From contig NZ_LMLE01000010.1 of assembly GCF_001422545.1 (NCBI RefSeq), forward strand, positions 62,227 to 126,226: a stretch of DNA of 64,000 nucleotides. Direction: 5' to 3'. This DNA comes from Pedobacter sp. Leaf41. GTDB lineage: Bacteria; Bacteroidota; Bacteroidia; Sphingobacteriales; Sphingobacteriaceae. The translations under genes were made by a program, and so were the position numbers. This document shows positions 15,641-24,619 of the stretch, piece after piece. Position 1 is the first letter of the stretch, and each line of letters begins with the position of its first letter. The notes beneath the pieces were generated by a model. It made no database searches. It saw nothing but the letters and a program-made list of their open reading frames with translations, and was not told the origin of the DNA.

Positions 15641-16486
15641 ATGGCTTGGTTTAAGAGAGAAAATAAAGGTATCATTACCACAACCGAAGAGAAGAAAGAG
15701 GCACCAGATGGCGTGTGGAATAAGTGTCCGAATTGCAAAAAACCGCTACATCAGGCAGAGTTACAGGAAAACAAGTACGTTTGCCATTACTGCAACTACC
15801 ACTTGAGAGTAGGTTCTAAAGAATATTTTGAAGTTTTATTCGATAATAACGAGTTTAAAGAGCTTTTCCCAAATTTAACATCAGGCGATCCTTTAAATTT
15901 TAACGATAACAAACCTTATACCGATAGAATTATTGAAAGTCAGGCTAAAACTGGCTTAAAAGATGCTATCCGTGCTGGTGTAGGAAAAATCGAAGGACAG
16001 GACTTAGTGATTGCCTGTATGGATTTTGCTTTTATTGGTGGTTCAATGGGTTCGGTTGTTGGCGAAAAAATTGCTCGTTCAATCGATTATAGCATCAAAC
16101 ACAAAATTCCGTTCCTGATGATTTCTAAATCAGGCGGTGCCCGTATGATGGAAGCTGCATTTTCGTTGATGCAAATGGCTAAAACTTCTGCAAAATTGGC
16201 GCTGTTAAGTCAGGCTAAAATTCCATACATCTCTTTGCTTACTGACCCTACGACGGGTGGCGTTACAGCATCTTATGCCATGCTTGGAGACATTAACATT
16301 GCAGAACCAGGCGCATTAATTGGTTTCGCTGGCCCAAGGGTGATTAAAGAAACCATTAAAAAAGACTTACCGAAAGGATTCCAAACTTCAGAATTTGTTT
16401 TGGAACATGGTTTCCTTGATTTTATTGTAGATAGAAGAGCTATGAAAGCTAAAATAGGCGCTTTTATTAAGATGATGAATAATTAA
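15641..16486 (+). CDS. accD: Acetyl-CoA carboxylase carboxyltransferase subunit beta
   Basis: 281 residues from ATG 15641 (MAWFKRENKG). The N-terminal zinc ribbon CPNC (29-32) and CHYC (48-51) is complete, followed by the crotonase-like carboxyltransferase domain with KSGGARMMEAAFSLMQMAKT and LTDPTTGGVTASYAMLGD, which form the oxyanion and CoA pocket. It transfers the carboxyl group from biotin to acetyl-CoA with AccA. The frame is open for 16 codons before this start, but those residues are not family-like. A UUCG-capped terminator follows at 16587. Confidence 0.96.
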   Translation: MAWFKRENKGIITTTEEKKEAPDGVWNKCPNCKKPLHQAELQENKYVCHYCNYHLRVGSKEYFEVLFDNNEFKELFPNLTSGDPLNFNDNKPYTDRIIESQAKTGLKDAIRAGVGKIEGQDLVIACMDFAFIGGSMGSVVGEKIARSIDYSIKHKIPFLMISKSGGARMMEAAFSLMQMAKTSAKLALLSQAKIPYISLLTDPTTGGVTASYAMLGDINIAEPGALIGFAGPRVIKETIKKDLPKGFQTSEFVLEHGFLDFIVDRRAMKAKIGAFIKMMNN

Positions 16487-16499
16487 TTTGGTTTAATAG

Positions 16500-16555
16500 C
16501 CATTGGTCAATAGTTCACCGGACATTGGTTCATTAGTCATTGGTTCACTATTGCA
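16500..16555. repeat. Degenerate heptad repeat downstream of accD
   Basis: Seven-base blocks CCATTGG, TCAATAG, TTCACCG, GACATTG, GTTCATT, AGTCATT, GGTTCAC, TATTGCA. It mixes words found in the 5571/6072 arrays (GTTCATT) and the 11954 array (TCATTGG). Confidence 0.5.
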
Positions 16556-16586
16556 AACTGACTAATTGATTTAAAAAAAGATATGA

Positions 16587-16632
16587 AAAGCAGGGCTTGA
16601 ATAACTTCGGTTATTTCAGTCCTGCTTTTTGC
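16587..16632 (+). terminator. Strong UUCG-loop terminator after accD
   Basis: AAAAGCAGG...TGAATAAC pairs with GTTATTTCAG...CCTGCTTTT around a TTCG tetraloop (16606-16609), about 18 of 20 pairs. One arm is shared with the GCAGGACTG block of the adjacent family C repeat. Confidence 0.8.
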
Positions 16633-16679
16633 TTGTAGTCCCGATCGAAAAGATCGGGAGCTACCGCGGCAATCAGGTT
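16617..16679 (-). repeat. Dispersed hairpin repeat, family C, copy 2
   Basis: On the minus strand it reads AACCTGATTGCCGCGGTAGC, then CCCGATC...GATCGGG as a hairpin, ACTACAAGC and GCAGGACTG. It has the same block order as the other family C copies but lacks the TTTCCAAA tail. Between here and 16818 I see nothing further. Confidence 0.7.
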
Positions 16680-16818
16680 TAACTAACGGAGAGTTTCCGC
16701 TTTATCAACCAGCCAAAAACGAACGAAAATTTGGAGTGTGTTACCGAATGTGATTTACTTAAAATAACCAAATAGATTTGGATTTATTAATTCAGTAAAT
16801 CGCAACAACTTGTACCTC

Positions 16819-17571
16819 ATGAGTATTAATCCAAGCTACGAATACATTAAACCTGAAGGGTCAATTGCCGATTTTGTGGATCGCTTTTCCTCACTTGAAA
16901 ATCTATCTGACGCAAACAATGGCGTCATTATTCCAAACGGGAGGATTGATCTACTGTTCTCTAAAACTGTAGACAATCATTTTCAAATCACACTAATGGG
17001 ACTAGAAACAAAGCCAAAATTGACACCGAAACTCAATGTTTCATCATTTTTTTCCATCAGTTTCACGCCACTTGCTATAGAATACATCTTACGTCATCCC
17101 ATTGCTGACATATTAAACAGCGGCAAAATATTAGCAAGCAACTTTTGGGATTTTAACGTAGATGACCTCAATAATTTTGGTGAATTTTGTGAAAAAGCAT
17201 CACATAAAATAAAATTACTTATTTCTAAAGAAGTAGATGAGCGCAAGCGAAACTTATTTCATCTAATTTTTGCCACTAATGGCGAAATGAGCATCAAAGA
17301 GCTTTCTGAAAAAGTAGCCTGGAGCGAACGACAAATCAATCGCTATTTTAACCAGCAACTAGGAATTTCATTAAAAGCCTACTGCAATATCCTGCGTTTT
17401 CAAGCCTCACTTCCACACATTAAAAACGGACAACTTTCTCCCCAGCTGAACTTTACCGATCAATCGCACTTTATCAAAGAAATAAAAAAACTTTCCGGCG
17501 TCTCTCCGAAAGAGTTATTCAAAAATCAAAACGACCGTTTTTTACAATTTTTAGTTTACGACAAGAAATAA
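16819..17571 (+). CDS. AraC family transcriptional regulator
   Basis: 250 residues from ATG 16819. The N-terminal ~150 residues form the DUF6597-like ligand domain (YIKPEGSIADFVDRFSSLE..., IIPNGRIDLLFS); the C-terminus is an AraC-type double helix-turn-helix: MSIKELSEKVAWSERQINRYFNQ is the first, LNFTDQSHFIKEIKKLSGVSPKEL the second (each quoted in part). It lies 23 bases upstream of the TetX-like monooxygenase on the same strand and probably regulates it. A candidate -7 element for that gene (TAATTTTG, 17569-17576) overlaps its stop codon. Confidence 0.85.
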   Translation: MSINPSYEYIKPEGSIADFVDRFSSLENLSDANNGVIIPNGRIDLLFSKTVDNHFQITLMGLETKPKLTPKLNVSSFFSISFTPLAIEYILRHPIADILNSGKILASNFWDFNVDDLNNFGEFCEKASHKIKLLISKEVDERKRNLFHLIFATNGEMSIKELSEKVAWSERQINRYFNQQLGISLKAYCNILRFQASLPHIKNGQLSPQLNFTDQSHFIKEIKKLSGVSPKELFKNQNDRFLQFLVYDKK

Positions 17572-17576
17572 TTTTG
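17569..17576 (+). promoter_or_regulatory. Candidate -7 element of the TetX-like gene
   Basis: TAATTTTG fits TAnnTTTG and overlaps the 3' end of the AraC gene, 19 bases before the monooxygenase ATG. No good TTG lies at the -33 distance, so confidence is low; the two genes may simply form an operon. Confidence 0.3.
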
Positions 17577-17594
17577 TAGCATAAATTTTAAATT

Positions 17595-18755
17595 ATGTTA
17601 CTACAAAATAAATCAATTGCCATTATTGGCGGTGGTCCCGGAGGACTGACACTAGCCAGACTCTTAGCACTTAAAGGTGCAGATATTAAAGTTTACGAAA
17701 GAGATTTCGATAAAAATGCACGAGTACAAGGTTCTCCGCTTGATCTGCACGACGAGTCTGGTTTGGCGGCGCTTCGCAAAGCAAATCTATTGGAAGAGTT
17801 TAAAAATAATTTTCTTCCAGGAGCCGACAAAAAACTCATCATGAATGAACAGGCTGAAATACTTTTTAGCGATCATGACTATAAAGTCGAAGAAAATTTT
17901 GAGAACGAACACTTCCGTCCAGAGATAGATCGCGGTGTACTAAGAAAAATTTTGTTAGCATCTATAGATCCTTCTACTATCATTTGGAACAGTCACTTTA
18001 TTGCTATGGAACAAAAAAACGATGGTTGGATGCTACATTTCGAAAACAAGGCGTCTGTATATGCCGACGTTGTGATTGCCGCTGACGGAGCCAATTCAAA
18101 AATCCGTCCTTACGTTACAAATATTAAACCATTTTATTCTGGTATCACTATGCTAGAAGGAAATATTTACAACGCGGAAAAAGCAGCTCCAAATATTTTT
18201 AAGCTATTAAGAGGTGGAAAAATCATGGCTTTCGGAAATGAGAAAAACATACTAATGGGTCAAAAAGGCAATGGAGAGATTGGCTTTTATGCTAGTTTTA
18301 AAACTGATGAAAACTGGGCCAAGAATAATGGACTGAATTATAGCGATAGAGCCCAAATGTTAGATTGGTTTAAGGCAAATTATACCGAATGGAGTAATAT
18401 TTGGGGCGAATTATTTGAAAGTACAACCGTCCCATTTATTCCACGTCCAATTTATTGCATGCCTTTAGATCAAAAATGGAAGTCGCTATCCAATCTAACT
18501 TTAATTGGAGATGCAGCACATGTTATGCCTCCATTTGCCGGAGAAGGCGTAAATATGGCCATGCTTGATGCTCTCGAATTAAGCGAACATTTAACATCTA
18601 ACCAGCATCAAACTTTACTTGAGGTTATTTCTACCTATGAAAGTAGCATGCTTAACCGAGCGGCCATTGTGTCGAAGGAATCGCTTGATAATGGTTTTTT
18701 AATGCATACTGAAAATTCGCTAAATGATATGTTGAGTTTCTTTTCAGCACATTAA
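17595..18755 (+). CDS. TetX-like FAD-dependent monooxygenase
   Basis: 386 residues, close to TetX (388), and alignable with it from end to end from memory. The FAD Rossmann motif is IAIIGGGPGGLTLARLL (8-24), with VYERD at 33-37, the NADPH-proximal PLDLHDESG, and the second FAD motif LIGDAAHVMPPFAGEGVN. TetX enzymes hydroxylate and inactivate tetracyclines. The three tetracycline-contact residues Q192, R213 and H234 correspond here to E188, K209 and G230, so the substrate is probably different. The AraC gene upstream is the likely regulator. No transfer signs are visible in base composition. Confidence 0.85.
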   Translation: MLLQNKSIAIIGGGPGGLTLARLLALKGADIKVYERDFDKNARVQGSPLDLHDESGLAALRKANLLEEFKNNFLPGADKKLIMNEQAEILFSDHDYKVEENFENEHFRPEIDRGVLRKILLASIDPSTIIWNSHFIAMEQKNDGWMLHFENKASVYADVVIAADGANSKIRPYVTNIKPFYSGITMLEGNIYNAEKAAPNIFKLLRGGKIMAFGNEKNILMGQKGNGEIGFYASFKTDENWAKNNGLNYSDRAQMLDWFKANYTEWSNIWGELFESTTVPFIPRPIYCMPLDQKWKSLSNLTLIGDAAHVMPPFAGEGVNMAMLDALELSEHLTSNQHQTLLEVISTYESSMLNRAAIVSKESLDNGFLMHTENSLNDMLSFFSAH

Positions 18756-18947
18756 CAACCAAAACATAAGATAGCAGACTTACGCGACTGGACTTAACTT
18801 TGCAACATTTCTATTAAAAAGGCTTCAAAACCGACTTATTACCTAATTTAGAAGTCTATTATAAACAGAATAAGCCTGCAAATGAACCTACCATAACAAT
18901 AAATTATGGTAACTCCATCTGACAACCTAAAAAATAAATATATACAG

Positions 18948-20495
18948 ATGAATAAAAAACTACTTTTGCCAACATTACTCCTCTTCACTTCCTCTTTTGC
19001 TTTTGCACAAGACAAAAAGTTAATCGACAACATTGTAAAAGAAGTAAATGAGAACTCACAATTAGAAAAACTAGCGCATGAGCTTTTAGATGTGGTTGGG
19101 CCGCGTTTAGTGGGTTCACCGCAAATGAAACAAGCGAATGATTGGGCGGTAAAGAAATACAGCGATTGGGGAATCTCTGCCAAAAATGAAAAATGGGGCG
19201 AATGGCGTGGATGGGAAAGAGGTGTTACGCATATCGATTTGGTTAGTCCGCGGTTAAGAACTCTAGAAGGCACGCAACTAGCCTGGAGTCCATCAACCAA
19301 TGGGAAAGCGATCAATGCTGAAGCCGTAATTCTACCTGCAATTACCGATTCTGTTTCTTTTCAAAAATGGTTACCAAACGTAAAAGGCAAATTGGTTCTC
19401 ATTTCTATGAATCAAATTTCTGGCAGACCAGAGAAAAACTGGGAAGAATTTGCAACAAAAGATTTATTCGAAAAATATAAAAAGGAAAAAGCAGAAGCAT
19501 TAAAGGTATTTGCAGCAGGCATCGCTAAAACAGGGCTAAATGCAAAAGCACTGGCACTTGCCATCGAAAATGCAGGGGCTGCTGGAATTATCATCAATAA
19601 TTGGTCGCAGGGTTTTGGTGTAGATAAAATTTTCGGTGCCAATACTACAAAAATCCCAACTCTAGATTTGTCGGTTGAGGATTATGGTTTAGTTTACCGT
19701 TTAGCACAAAGTGGGAATAAGCCCATGTTAAAAATTGAATCTGCGTCTAAGGAACATGGTGTAGTACCAACATTCAATACTATTGCAGAAATTAAAGGCA
19801 AGCAAAAGCCAAAGGAATATGTGATGCTATCGGCCCACTTCGATTCGTGGGATGGTGCCAGCGGTGCAACTGATAATGGTTCTGGAACAATTATGATGAT
19901 GGAAGCGATGCGCATTTTGAAGAAATTTTATCCAAATCCGAAACGCACCATTTTGGTTGGTCATTGGGGAAGTGAAGAACAAGGATTAAATGGCTCGAGA
20001 GCTTTTGTAGAAGATCATCCGGAAGTTGTTGGTAATTTGCAAGCATTATTCAATCAGGATAATGGTACAGGACGTGTGGTTAACATAGGTGGCCAAGGTT
20101 TTGCAAAATCAAAAGATTACATTACCCGTTGGTTAGCGGCTGTACCAGATACGATTAAAAACCAAATTAAAACTAGTTTCCCTGGCACCCCTGGAGCAGG
20201 TGGTTCTGATTTTGCATCTTTTGTAGCTGCAGGAGCATTAGGTTATTCGCTAAGCTCTACAAGCTGGGATTACGGAACATATACGTGGCATACCAATCGC
20301 GATAGCTACGACAAATTGGTATTTGACGAAATTCGAAGCAATGTAATTCTAGCTGCGATTATGGTTTATATGGCTTGTGAAGATCTTGAAAAAACTTCGA
20401 CAGAGAAAGCAACGGATTTACCAGTAAACGAGCGAACCGGAAAGCAAGTTACATGGCCTGAGGCGAGAAAAGCTACCAGAAAAGGCGGTTTATAA
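18948..20495 (+). CDS. M28 family metallopeptidase with PA domain, secreted
   Basis: 515 residues starting with a signal peptide MNKKLLLPTLLLFTSSFAFAQ (ends in FAFAQ). A protease-associated (PA) insert spans about residues 120-250 (GAAGIIINNWSQGFGV). The M28 zinc ligands are seen in LSAHFDSWDGASGATDNGSG, WGSEEQGLNGSRAF (Glu pair), NQDNGTG and the late WHTNRDSYDK. It is expected to be a periplasmic or surface aminopeptidase/carboxypeptidase (peptidase Q-like group). It is monocistronic with a terminator. I use ATG 18948; a frame opening 14 codons earlier would lack a signal peptide start. Confidence 0.9.
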   Translation: MNKKLLLPTLLLFTSSFAFAQDKKLIDNIVKEVNENSQLEKLAHELLDVVGPRLVGSPQMKQANDWAVKKYSDWGISAKNEKWGEWRGWERGVTHIDLVSPRLRTLEGTQLAWSPSTNGKAINAEAVILPAITDSVSFQKWLPNVKGKLVLISMNQISGRPEKNWEEFATKDLFEKYKKEKAEALKVFAAGIAKTGLNAKALALAIENAGAAGIIINNWSQGFGVDKIFGANTTKIPTLDLSVEDYGLVYRLAQSGNKPMLKIESASKEHGVVPTFNTIAEIKGKQKPKEYVMLSAHFDSWDGASGATDNGSGTIMMMEAMRILKKFYPNPKRTILVGHWGSEEQGLNGSRAFVEDHPEVVGNLQALFNQDNGTGRVVNIGGQGFAKSKDYITRWLAAVPDTIKNQIKTSFPGTPGAGGSDFASFVAAGALGYSLSSTSWDYGTYTWHTNRDSYDKLVFDEIRSNVILAAIMVYMACEDLEKTSTEKATDLPVNERTGKQVTWPEARKATRKGGL

Positions 20496-20512
20496 GCAAC
20501 TAAGAGCTAAAG

Positions 20513-20541
20513 AGAGCATTCAAAATGGATGCTCTTTTTTG
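20513..20541 (+). terminator. Terminator of the first M28 peptidase gene
   Basis: AGAGCAT (20513-20519) pairs with ATGCTCT (20529-20535), followed by a run of T. Confidence 0.75.
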
Positions 20542-20579
20542 TTTGATATGGATATGTTAATCCGTTTCCTTCAACAATA

Positions 20580-20750
20580 AACCCGATAAAGTGGAAGTAC
20601 TTTTTTGTAGCCTATATTTAAAATATTGCTTCGTCGTTCGCCCATGGGATTAACGAAGGGCTGCAAGCTGACAAAAGTTAAAAAAGATTGAAACGATAGC
20701 GGGACTTTCGGAACCGAAGAACTACTACAAGTGCTTTCCAAATTAAATCG
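20580..20750 (+). repeat. Dispersed hairpin repeat, family C, copy 3 (long variant)
   Basis: Starts AACCCGATAAAGTGGAAGTA, has GTAGCC further on, then ATAGCGGGACTTTCGG and ends GTGCTTTCCAAATTAAATC. The central hairpin is replaced by about 70 extra bases. It fills most of the gap between the M28 gene and cydB. Confidence 0.6.
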
Positions 20751-20789
20751 TTAGAAAAAGGTTTCTAAGTAGTAACGGAGAGATAAGTG

Positions 20790-21794
20790 CTACTCTTCTT
20801 TTTTCTTAAATTTATAAAACAAATAACCCAGAAACGGCAAAATTAAGATGCTACCTAACAATAAGGCTACGCCCAAACTATAAATCGTTTTTGGTGGACC
20901 AATCGCCTCAAACAACGAAATGGCATCACCATTTTTCAAGAGTATAAAATTTGGAAAGTGTGCGTAACTAATGGCCAACAAAATCATTGTTACCTGAAAG
21001 CCAGCTAAAACTCTCAAAGTTTTTGTTTCTCCTTTTATCAGAAGATACCATAATAAAATGAGCGACAGACTTGCTAAAATAATAGAAGCAAGACCAACTG
21101 TATTTTTGAAAACCCAATCGATTAGTGGAATACCATCAAACTGCGCTGCAATGAAAACCATTGCCCCAAATACGACGGCAGCAATATTCATGTACTCTGC
21201 TTTTTTAATAAACCTTCGCTTATCTTGTTCATCGTCGGTTTCGCCAATCAGGTAAATGGCTGCAAGGAAGCCACATAAAGCGACAGTAAATAAGCCGACG
21301 GATATAGAGAACCAATTTAACCAACTCCAAACGTAGGCAGTTAAAAAATCTTTAGCATTAAGATCAATGTGGCCAGAAATTACACTGCCTGCGATGATTC
21401 CTAAAAATAAAGGCGTTATGAAACTGGAGTACCTGAAAATTCGGTTGTAAAGCCATTGCATGTCATCCTTAATCGCATCGTAATGGCGGAATACAAAGGC
21501 CGTACCGCGGGCGATAATTCCAATGAGCATGATTAACAATGGGATATGGAGATGCACAGACATGGTGGTATAAATGTATGGAAAACCCACAAAGAGAATT
21601 ACAATTGCGATGATTAGCCACATGTGATTTGCCTCCCAAACAGGACCAATAGCCTGATACATTGTTTTCCTGGTTCTACTTCTATTCTTTGTAGAGGTAA
21701 AGAGTTCGATAATCCCGGCACCAAAATCAGCACCTCCCAATAAGAAGTACAGCAAAATAGCCAGACATAAGAAGGTAACTACAACATATTCCAT
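20790..21794 (-). CDS. cydB: Cytochrome bd ubiquinol oxidase subunit II
   Basis: 334 residues, about eight or nine TM helices. The N-terminus YFLLGGADFGAGIIELF and the segment AIGPVWEANHMWLIIAIVILF are hallmarks of CydB. It partners with CydA in the quinol-oxidising, oxygen-reducing bd oxidase of the inner membrane. Its start lies 1 base after the cydA stop, so the two are one operon. It ends in a lysine-rich tail (FKKKEE). Confidence 0.95.
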   Translation of the reverse strand: MEYVVVTFLCLAILLYFLLGGADFGAGIIELFTSTKNRSRTRKTMYQAIGPVWEANHMWLIIAIVILFVGFPYIYTTMSVHLHIPLLIMLIGIIARGTAFVFRHYDAIKDDMQWLYNRIFRYSSFITPLFLGIIAGSVISGHIDLNAKDFLTAYVWSWLNWFSISVGLFTVALCGFLAAIYLIGETDDEQDKRRFIKKAEYMNIAAVVFGAMVFIAAQFDGIPLIDWVFKNTVGLASIILASLSLILLWYLLIKGETKTLRVLAGFQVTMILLAISYAHFPNFILLKNGDAISLFEAIGPPKTIYSLGVALLLGSILILPFLGYLFYKFKKKEE

Positions 21795-21795
21795 A

Positions 21796-23127
21796 TTATG
21801 ATTTCAAATCGTGGCTATCAGATTTATCGTAAACAACGGGCACCATTTTAATCTGCCTGTAAAGGAGAAAAGTAACTACAATGCTTAACGAGATATAAAT
21901 TGCTGAGAAAATGTAAAATGAATAAGCAATACCGGGCATAGGCGTAACAGCATCTTTCGTACGCATGATTCCATAAATAATCCATGGTTGTCTTCCTACT
22001 TCAGTTACCACCCAGCCAGCTTCTAAGGCGATGTAGCCCAAAGGAATAGATGCTACGAAGAGTTTAAGCAGCCAGCGTTTATCTATTACTGATCGCTTTC
22101 TGATCATATTGATAAAGAAAATCACTGAAATAAGAGCCAAGAGCGTACCGATACCCACCATAATTTGAAAGGCATAATGCGTAATCGCGACCGGTGGATG
22201 TTCATTTTCAGGAATTTGATCTAAGCCCTTAACCTCTGCATGAAAATCGCCATGCGCAAGGAAACTGAGCGCACCAGGTATTTTTATCGCTCCCTTTACA
22301 GTTTTATCTTTTTCGTTAACAATTCCTCCGATTAATAGCGGCGCTGGTTTCTCTGTTTTATAAAGCGCTTCCATCGCAGCAAGTTTTGCAGGCTGTCTTT
22401 CAGCTACATCTTTCGCAGAAATATCTCCACTCAAAGGTTGCAATATAGCTCCAATACAAGCAAAAACAGCCGCAATTCTAAATGCTTTGAAATGAAAATC
22501 TCTGTTTTTATTCCGTAAGATCATAAGCGCGTGTACGCCCGCAACTGCAAAACCTGTAGCCGTAAAAGCAGCTAAACACATATGCAAAGCTTGCGAAAAC
22601 CATGCCTTGTTAAACATAGCTTGTATAGGGTCGATATTCAAGTACCTGCCATTTACAAAGTCGAATCCTGCAGGGCTGTTCATCCAGGCATTTGCAGCAA
22701 CAACCAATATTCCTGAAGCCAGGCCGCTAACACCAACAACTACCCCAGTAAACCAATGAAACCATTTATTTAGCTTATTCCAACCGTAAAGAAAAAAGCC
22801 TAATGCAATGGCTTCGATAAAAAATGCCGTACCTTCCAGAGAGAAGGGCATCCCGAAAATAGGCCCTGCATGTTCCATAAATCTTGGCCATAACAAGCCC
22901 AGCTCAAATGATAACATCGTGCCAGACACGGCACCCGTGGCAAAAAAAATGGCAACTCCCTTACTCCAGGCTTTTGTTAGGTTTTTGTAGACTTCCTGAT
23001 TGGATCGTAGCCACTTATAGTGAGAAACCGCCATGAAAAACGGCATCACCATTCCGATACAAGAAAAAATAATATGAAAGCCCAGGGAAAGAGCCATTTG
23101 CGAACGTGCCGCTAAAAAATCATCCAT
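21796..23127 (-). CDS. cydA: Cytochrome bd ubiquinol oxidase subunit I (short Q-loop type)
   Basis: 443 residues. It starts ARSQMALSLGFHIIFSCIGM, with the haem b595 ligand His of this helix, and has the SLEGTAFFIEAIALGFFLYGW helix and the quinol-site motif EVGRQPWIIYG. The Q-loop is short, as in cyanide-insensitive oxidases (CioA) rather than E. coli CydA (about 520 residues). The complex gives high-affinity oxygen respiration and peroxide/NO tolerance. The operon has no CydX-like or CydDC gene here. Confidence 0.94.
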   Translation of the reverse strand: MDDFLAARSQMALSLGFHIIFSCIGMVMPFFMAVSHYKWLRSNQEVYKNLTKAWSKGVAIFFATGAVSGTMLSFELGLLWPRFMEHAGPIFGMPFSLEGTAFFIEAIALGFFLYGWNKLNKWFHWFTGVVVGVSGLASGILVVAANAWMNSPAGFDFVNGRYLNIDPIQAMFNKAWFSQALHMCLAAFTATGFAVAGVHALMILRNKNRDFHFKAFRIAAVFACIGAILQPLSGDISAKDVAERQPAKLAAMEALYKTEKPAPLLIGGIVNEKDKTVKGAIKIPGALSFLAHGDFHAEVKGLDQIPENEHPPVAITHYAFQIMVGIGTLLALISVIFFINMIRKRSVIDKRWLLKLFVASIPLGYIALEAGWVVTEVGRQPWIIYGIMRTKDAVTPMPGIAYSFYIFSAIYISLSIVVTFLLYRQIKMVPVVYDKSDSHDLKS

Positions 23128-23150
23128 ATCTGATATTGGATTTGAATAGA

Positions 23151-23158
23151 CAAATATA
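23151..23158 (-). promoter_or_regulatory. Candidate -7 element of cydAB
   Basis: TATATTTG on the minus strand (TAnnTTTG), 24 bases before the cydA ATG. A TTTG further upstream is about 29 bases away, longer than the usual 17-23. Confidence 0.4.
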
Positions 23159-23307
23159 ACAGATAAGAGGTAGCTTTATATAGTTAACAAATGGCTATCT
23201 CCTTATTTTTCAAATATAGAATGTTTATAAATTGGAAAAAGATTTGGCAAAATTAAGCCGCAGATTTGTAGGTGAATTTTAAAACATCTAAATCTACGGC
23301 AAAAATT

Positions 23308-24207
23308 TTAAACGCCTTTTAGCTCATCATAAGCAGCTGTTAAACTTCGTTGAATACCTTCTCCTTGCCATTCCGGAGCATTTGGTATTGCAGTTGCTTT
23401 TAATATATCTTCTTTTGATTTACCTGCCTTTATTTCAGCACCGACAAAACTTAGTAGATTTTGAAGATAATTTTGAAATGCCTTGATATCCGCTTTGTTT
23501 CCAGTAACTTTTTCTGGCTCACGGCTATGGCCAAAGATAAATAAGGTATCGTTATCAAACTGATTATGTATTTTTTCTAAAGCAGTAACCCAATTGCCGA
23601 TATGAGCACCATTTTCTCTATCGATATAAGGATATTTTCTATTGGAAACCAGGTCGCCGACATGAACGATGTTTGCATTTTCAAAATGGTAAACAGCGTC
23701 GCCATTTGTATGGGCAGAACCATAGTAGTAAGCACTAATCTTTTCATCGCCCACAGGTGCTTTCCAACCGGTACCGAATGTAGTATCTGGCAACAATTGT
23801 TTATCTAAACTATTTGCTTTCTCTGCCCCTCTTTTCTGATTAACAAGCGAGTTTTGATGCGCCACTACTTTTTCCGCCAAACCTTTGAAAGCGATGTTAC
23901 CCGCGGTATGATCGCTATGATGGTGCGTGTTGATTAAATATTTAAAAGGTTTTTCGCCAAGTTTTTTCAATTCTTCGATAACATGCGGTGCCGATGTTGG
24001 AAACTGCGCATCAACAACAAAAAAGCCATTTGATGAATTTAACCAGCCTATAGTTCCACCCTGCTCGGTGAAAATGCCGACGTTGTTTCTCAATGGCTTG
24101 AAGTTATATGCCCGCAACATTTCTTGCTGAGCGAAAACATCCGCTTTATAAATTGAGAGCAAGGCCATTGCCAATGCAGAATTTTTAATAAAATTTCTTC
24201 TTTCCAT
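23308..24207 (-). CDS. MBL-fold metallohydrolase with signal peptide
   Basis: About 299 residues from ATG 24207. It begins MERRNFIKNSALAMALLSI, a twin-arginine-like export signal (RRNFIK). The metallo-beta-lactamase zinc motif NTHHHSDHTAG lies about 100 residues in, with further ligands in YYGSAHTNGDAV, VHVGD and FGHSRE. It resembles the SoxH/quinoprotein relay-type or glyoxalase II-like MBL proteins more than true beta-lactamases; the substrate cannot be told. It probably acts in the periplasm. It is preceded by a terminator for the small gene upstream. Confidence 0.83.
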   Translation of the reverse strand: MERRNFIKNSALAMALLSIYKADVFAQQEMLRAYNFKPLRNNVGIFTEQGGTIGWLNSSNGFFVVDAQFPTSAPHVIEELKKLGEKPFKYLINTHHHSDHTAGNIAFKGLAEKVVAHQNSLVNQKRGAEKANSLDKQLLPDTTFGTGWKAPVGDEKISAYYYGSAHTNGDAVYHFENANIVHVGDLVSNRKYPYIDRENGAHIGNWVTALEKIHNQFDNDTLFIFGHSREPEKVTGNKADIKAFQNYLQNLLSFVGAEIKAGKSKEDILKATAIPNAPEWQGEGIQRSLTAAYDELKGV

Positions 24208-24220
24208 TTTTTTAATCAAC

Positions 24221-24248
24221 ATAAAAAGCCACAACAATGCTGTGGCTT
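24221..24248 (-). terminator. Terminator of the small gene at 24283
   Basis: AAGCCACA (24226-24233) and TGTGGCTT (24241-24248) pair; on the minus strand the stem is followed by TTTTATG. It separates the small-protein gene from the MBL gene. Confidence 0.75.
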
Positions 24249-24282
24249 AAATTTAAAAATTTATACGCTAAATACCAATGCG

Positions 24283-24486
24283 CTAAATGCCAGAACCTGG
24301 TGTAGTGCCTGGCTCGTGACCTGGTCCAAATGCATTGTTCTTTCGGTTTTTATCCTTTTCGAATAAATTCGTAGCCTGTTTAGAAGATTTATTATTGTCA
24401 AGAGAATCATGCTCTCTTACATCTTCAACTTCTTTATCTAGTAAGTCATTCTGAATAACTTTTCCCTTTTCTTTATTAGTTTCCAT
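24283..24486 (-). CDS. Small hydrophilic protein with FGPGHE...GS C-terminus
   Basis: 67 residues, charged and probably disordered, with no TM segment or signal. The last 20 residues, RKNNAFGPGHEPGTTPGSGI, match the end of the neighbouring protein (24620-24820) in the pattern RKxN[AS]FGxxHExxxxxGSx[IL]. I do not recognise a function. It has its own terminator and good coding character. The two genes appear to be tandem paralogues. Confidence 0.65.
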   Translation of the reverse strand: METNKEKGKVIQNDLLDKEVEDVREHDSLDNNKSSKQATNLFEKDKNRKNNAFGPGHEPGTTPGSGI

Positions 24487-24619
24487 AGTATTTCAAATTG
24501 ATGTACTAATGCAACAAGCGAAAATGGAATATTGTTTTTTTTAGTTCTTTAAGGAATCATTTTGACACAAGATACCCACTCCTTTCAATTGAAAAGTTTT
24601 ATTTGCTTTAAATTTGAAC

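Noticed and set aside
17595..18755. Tetracycline resistance island
   Set aside because: No transposase, integrase or other resistance gene is near, and the TetX drug-contact residues are changed.
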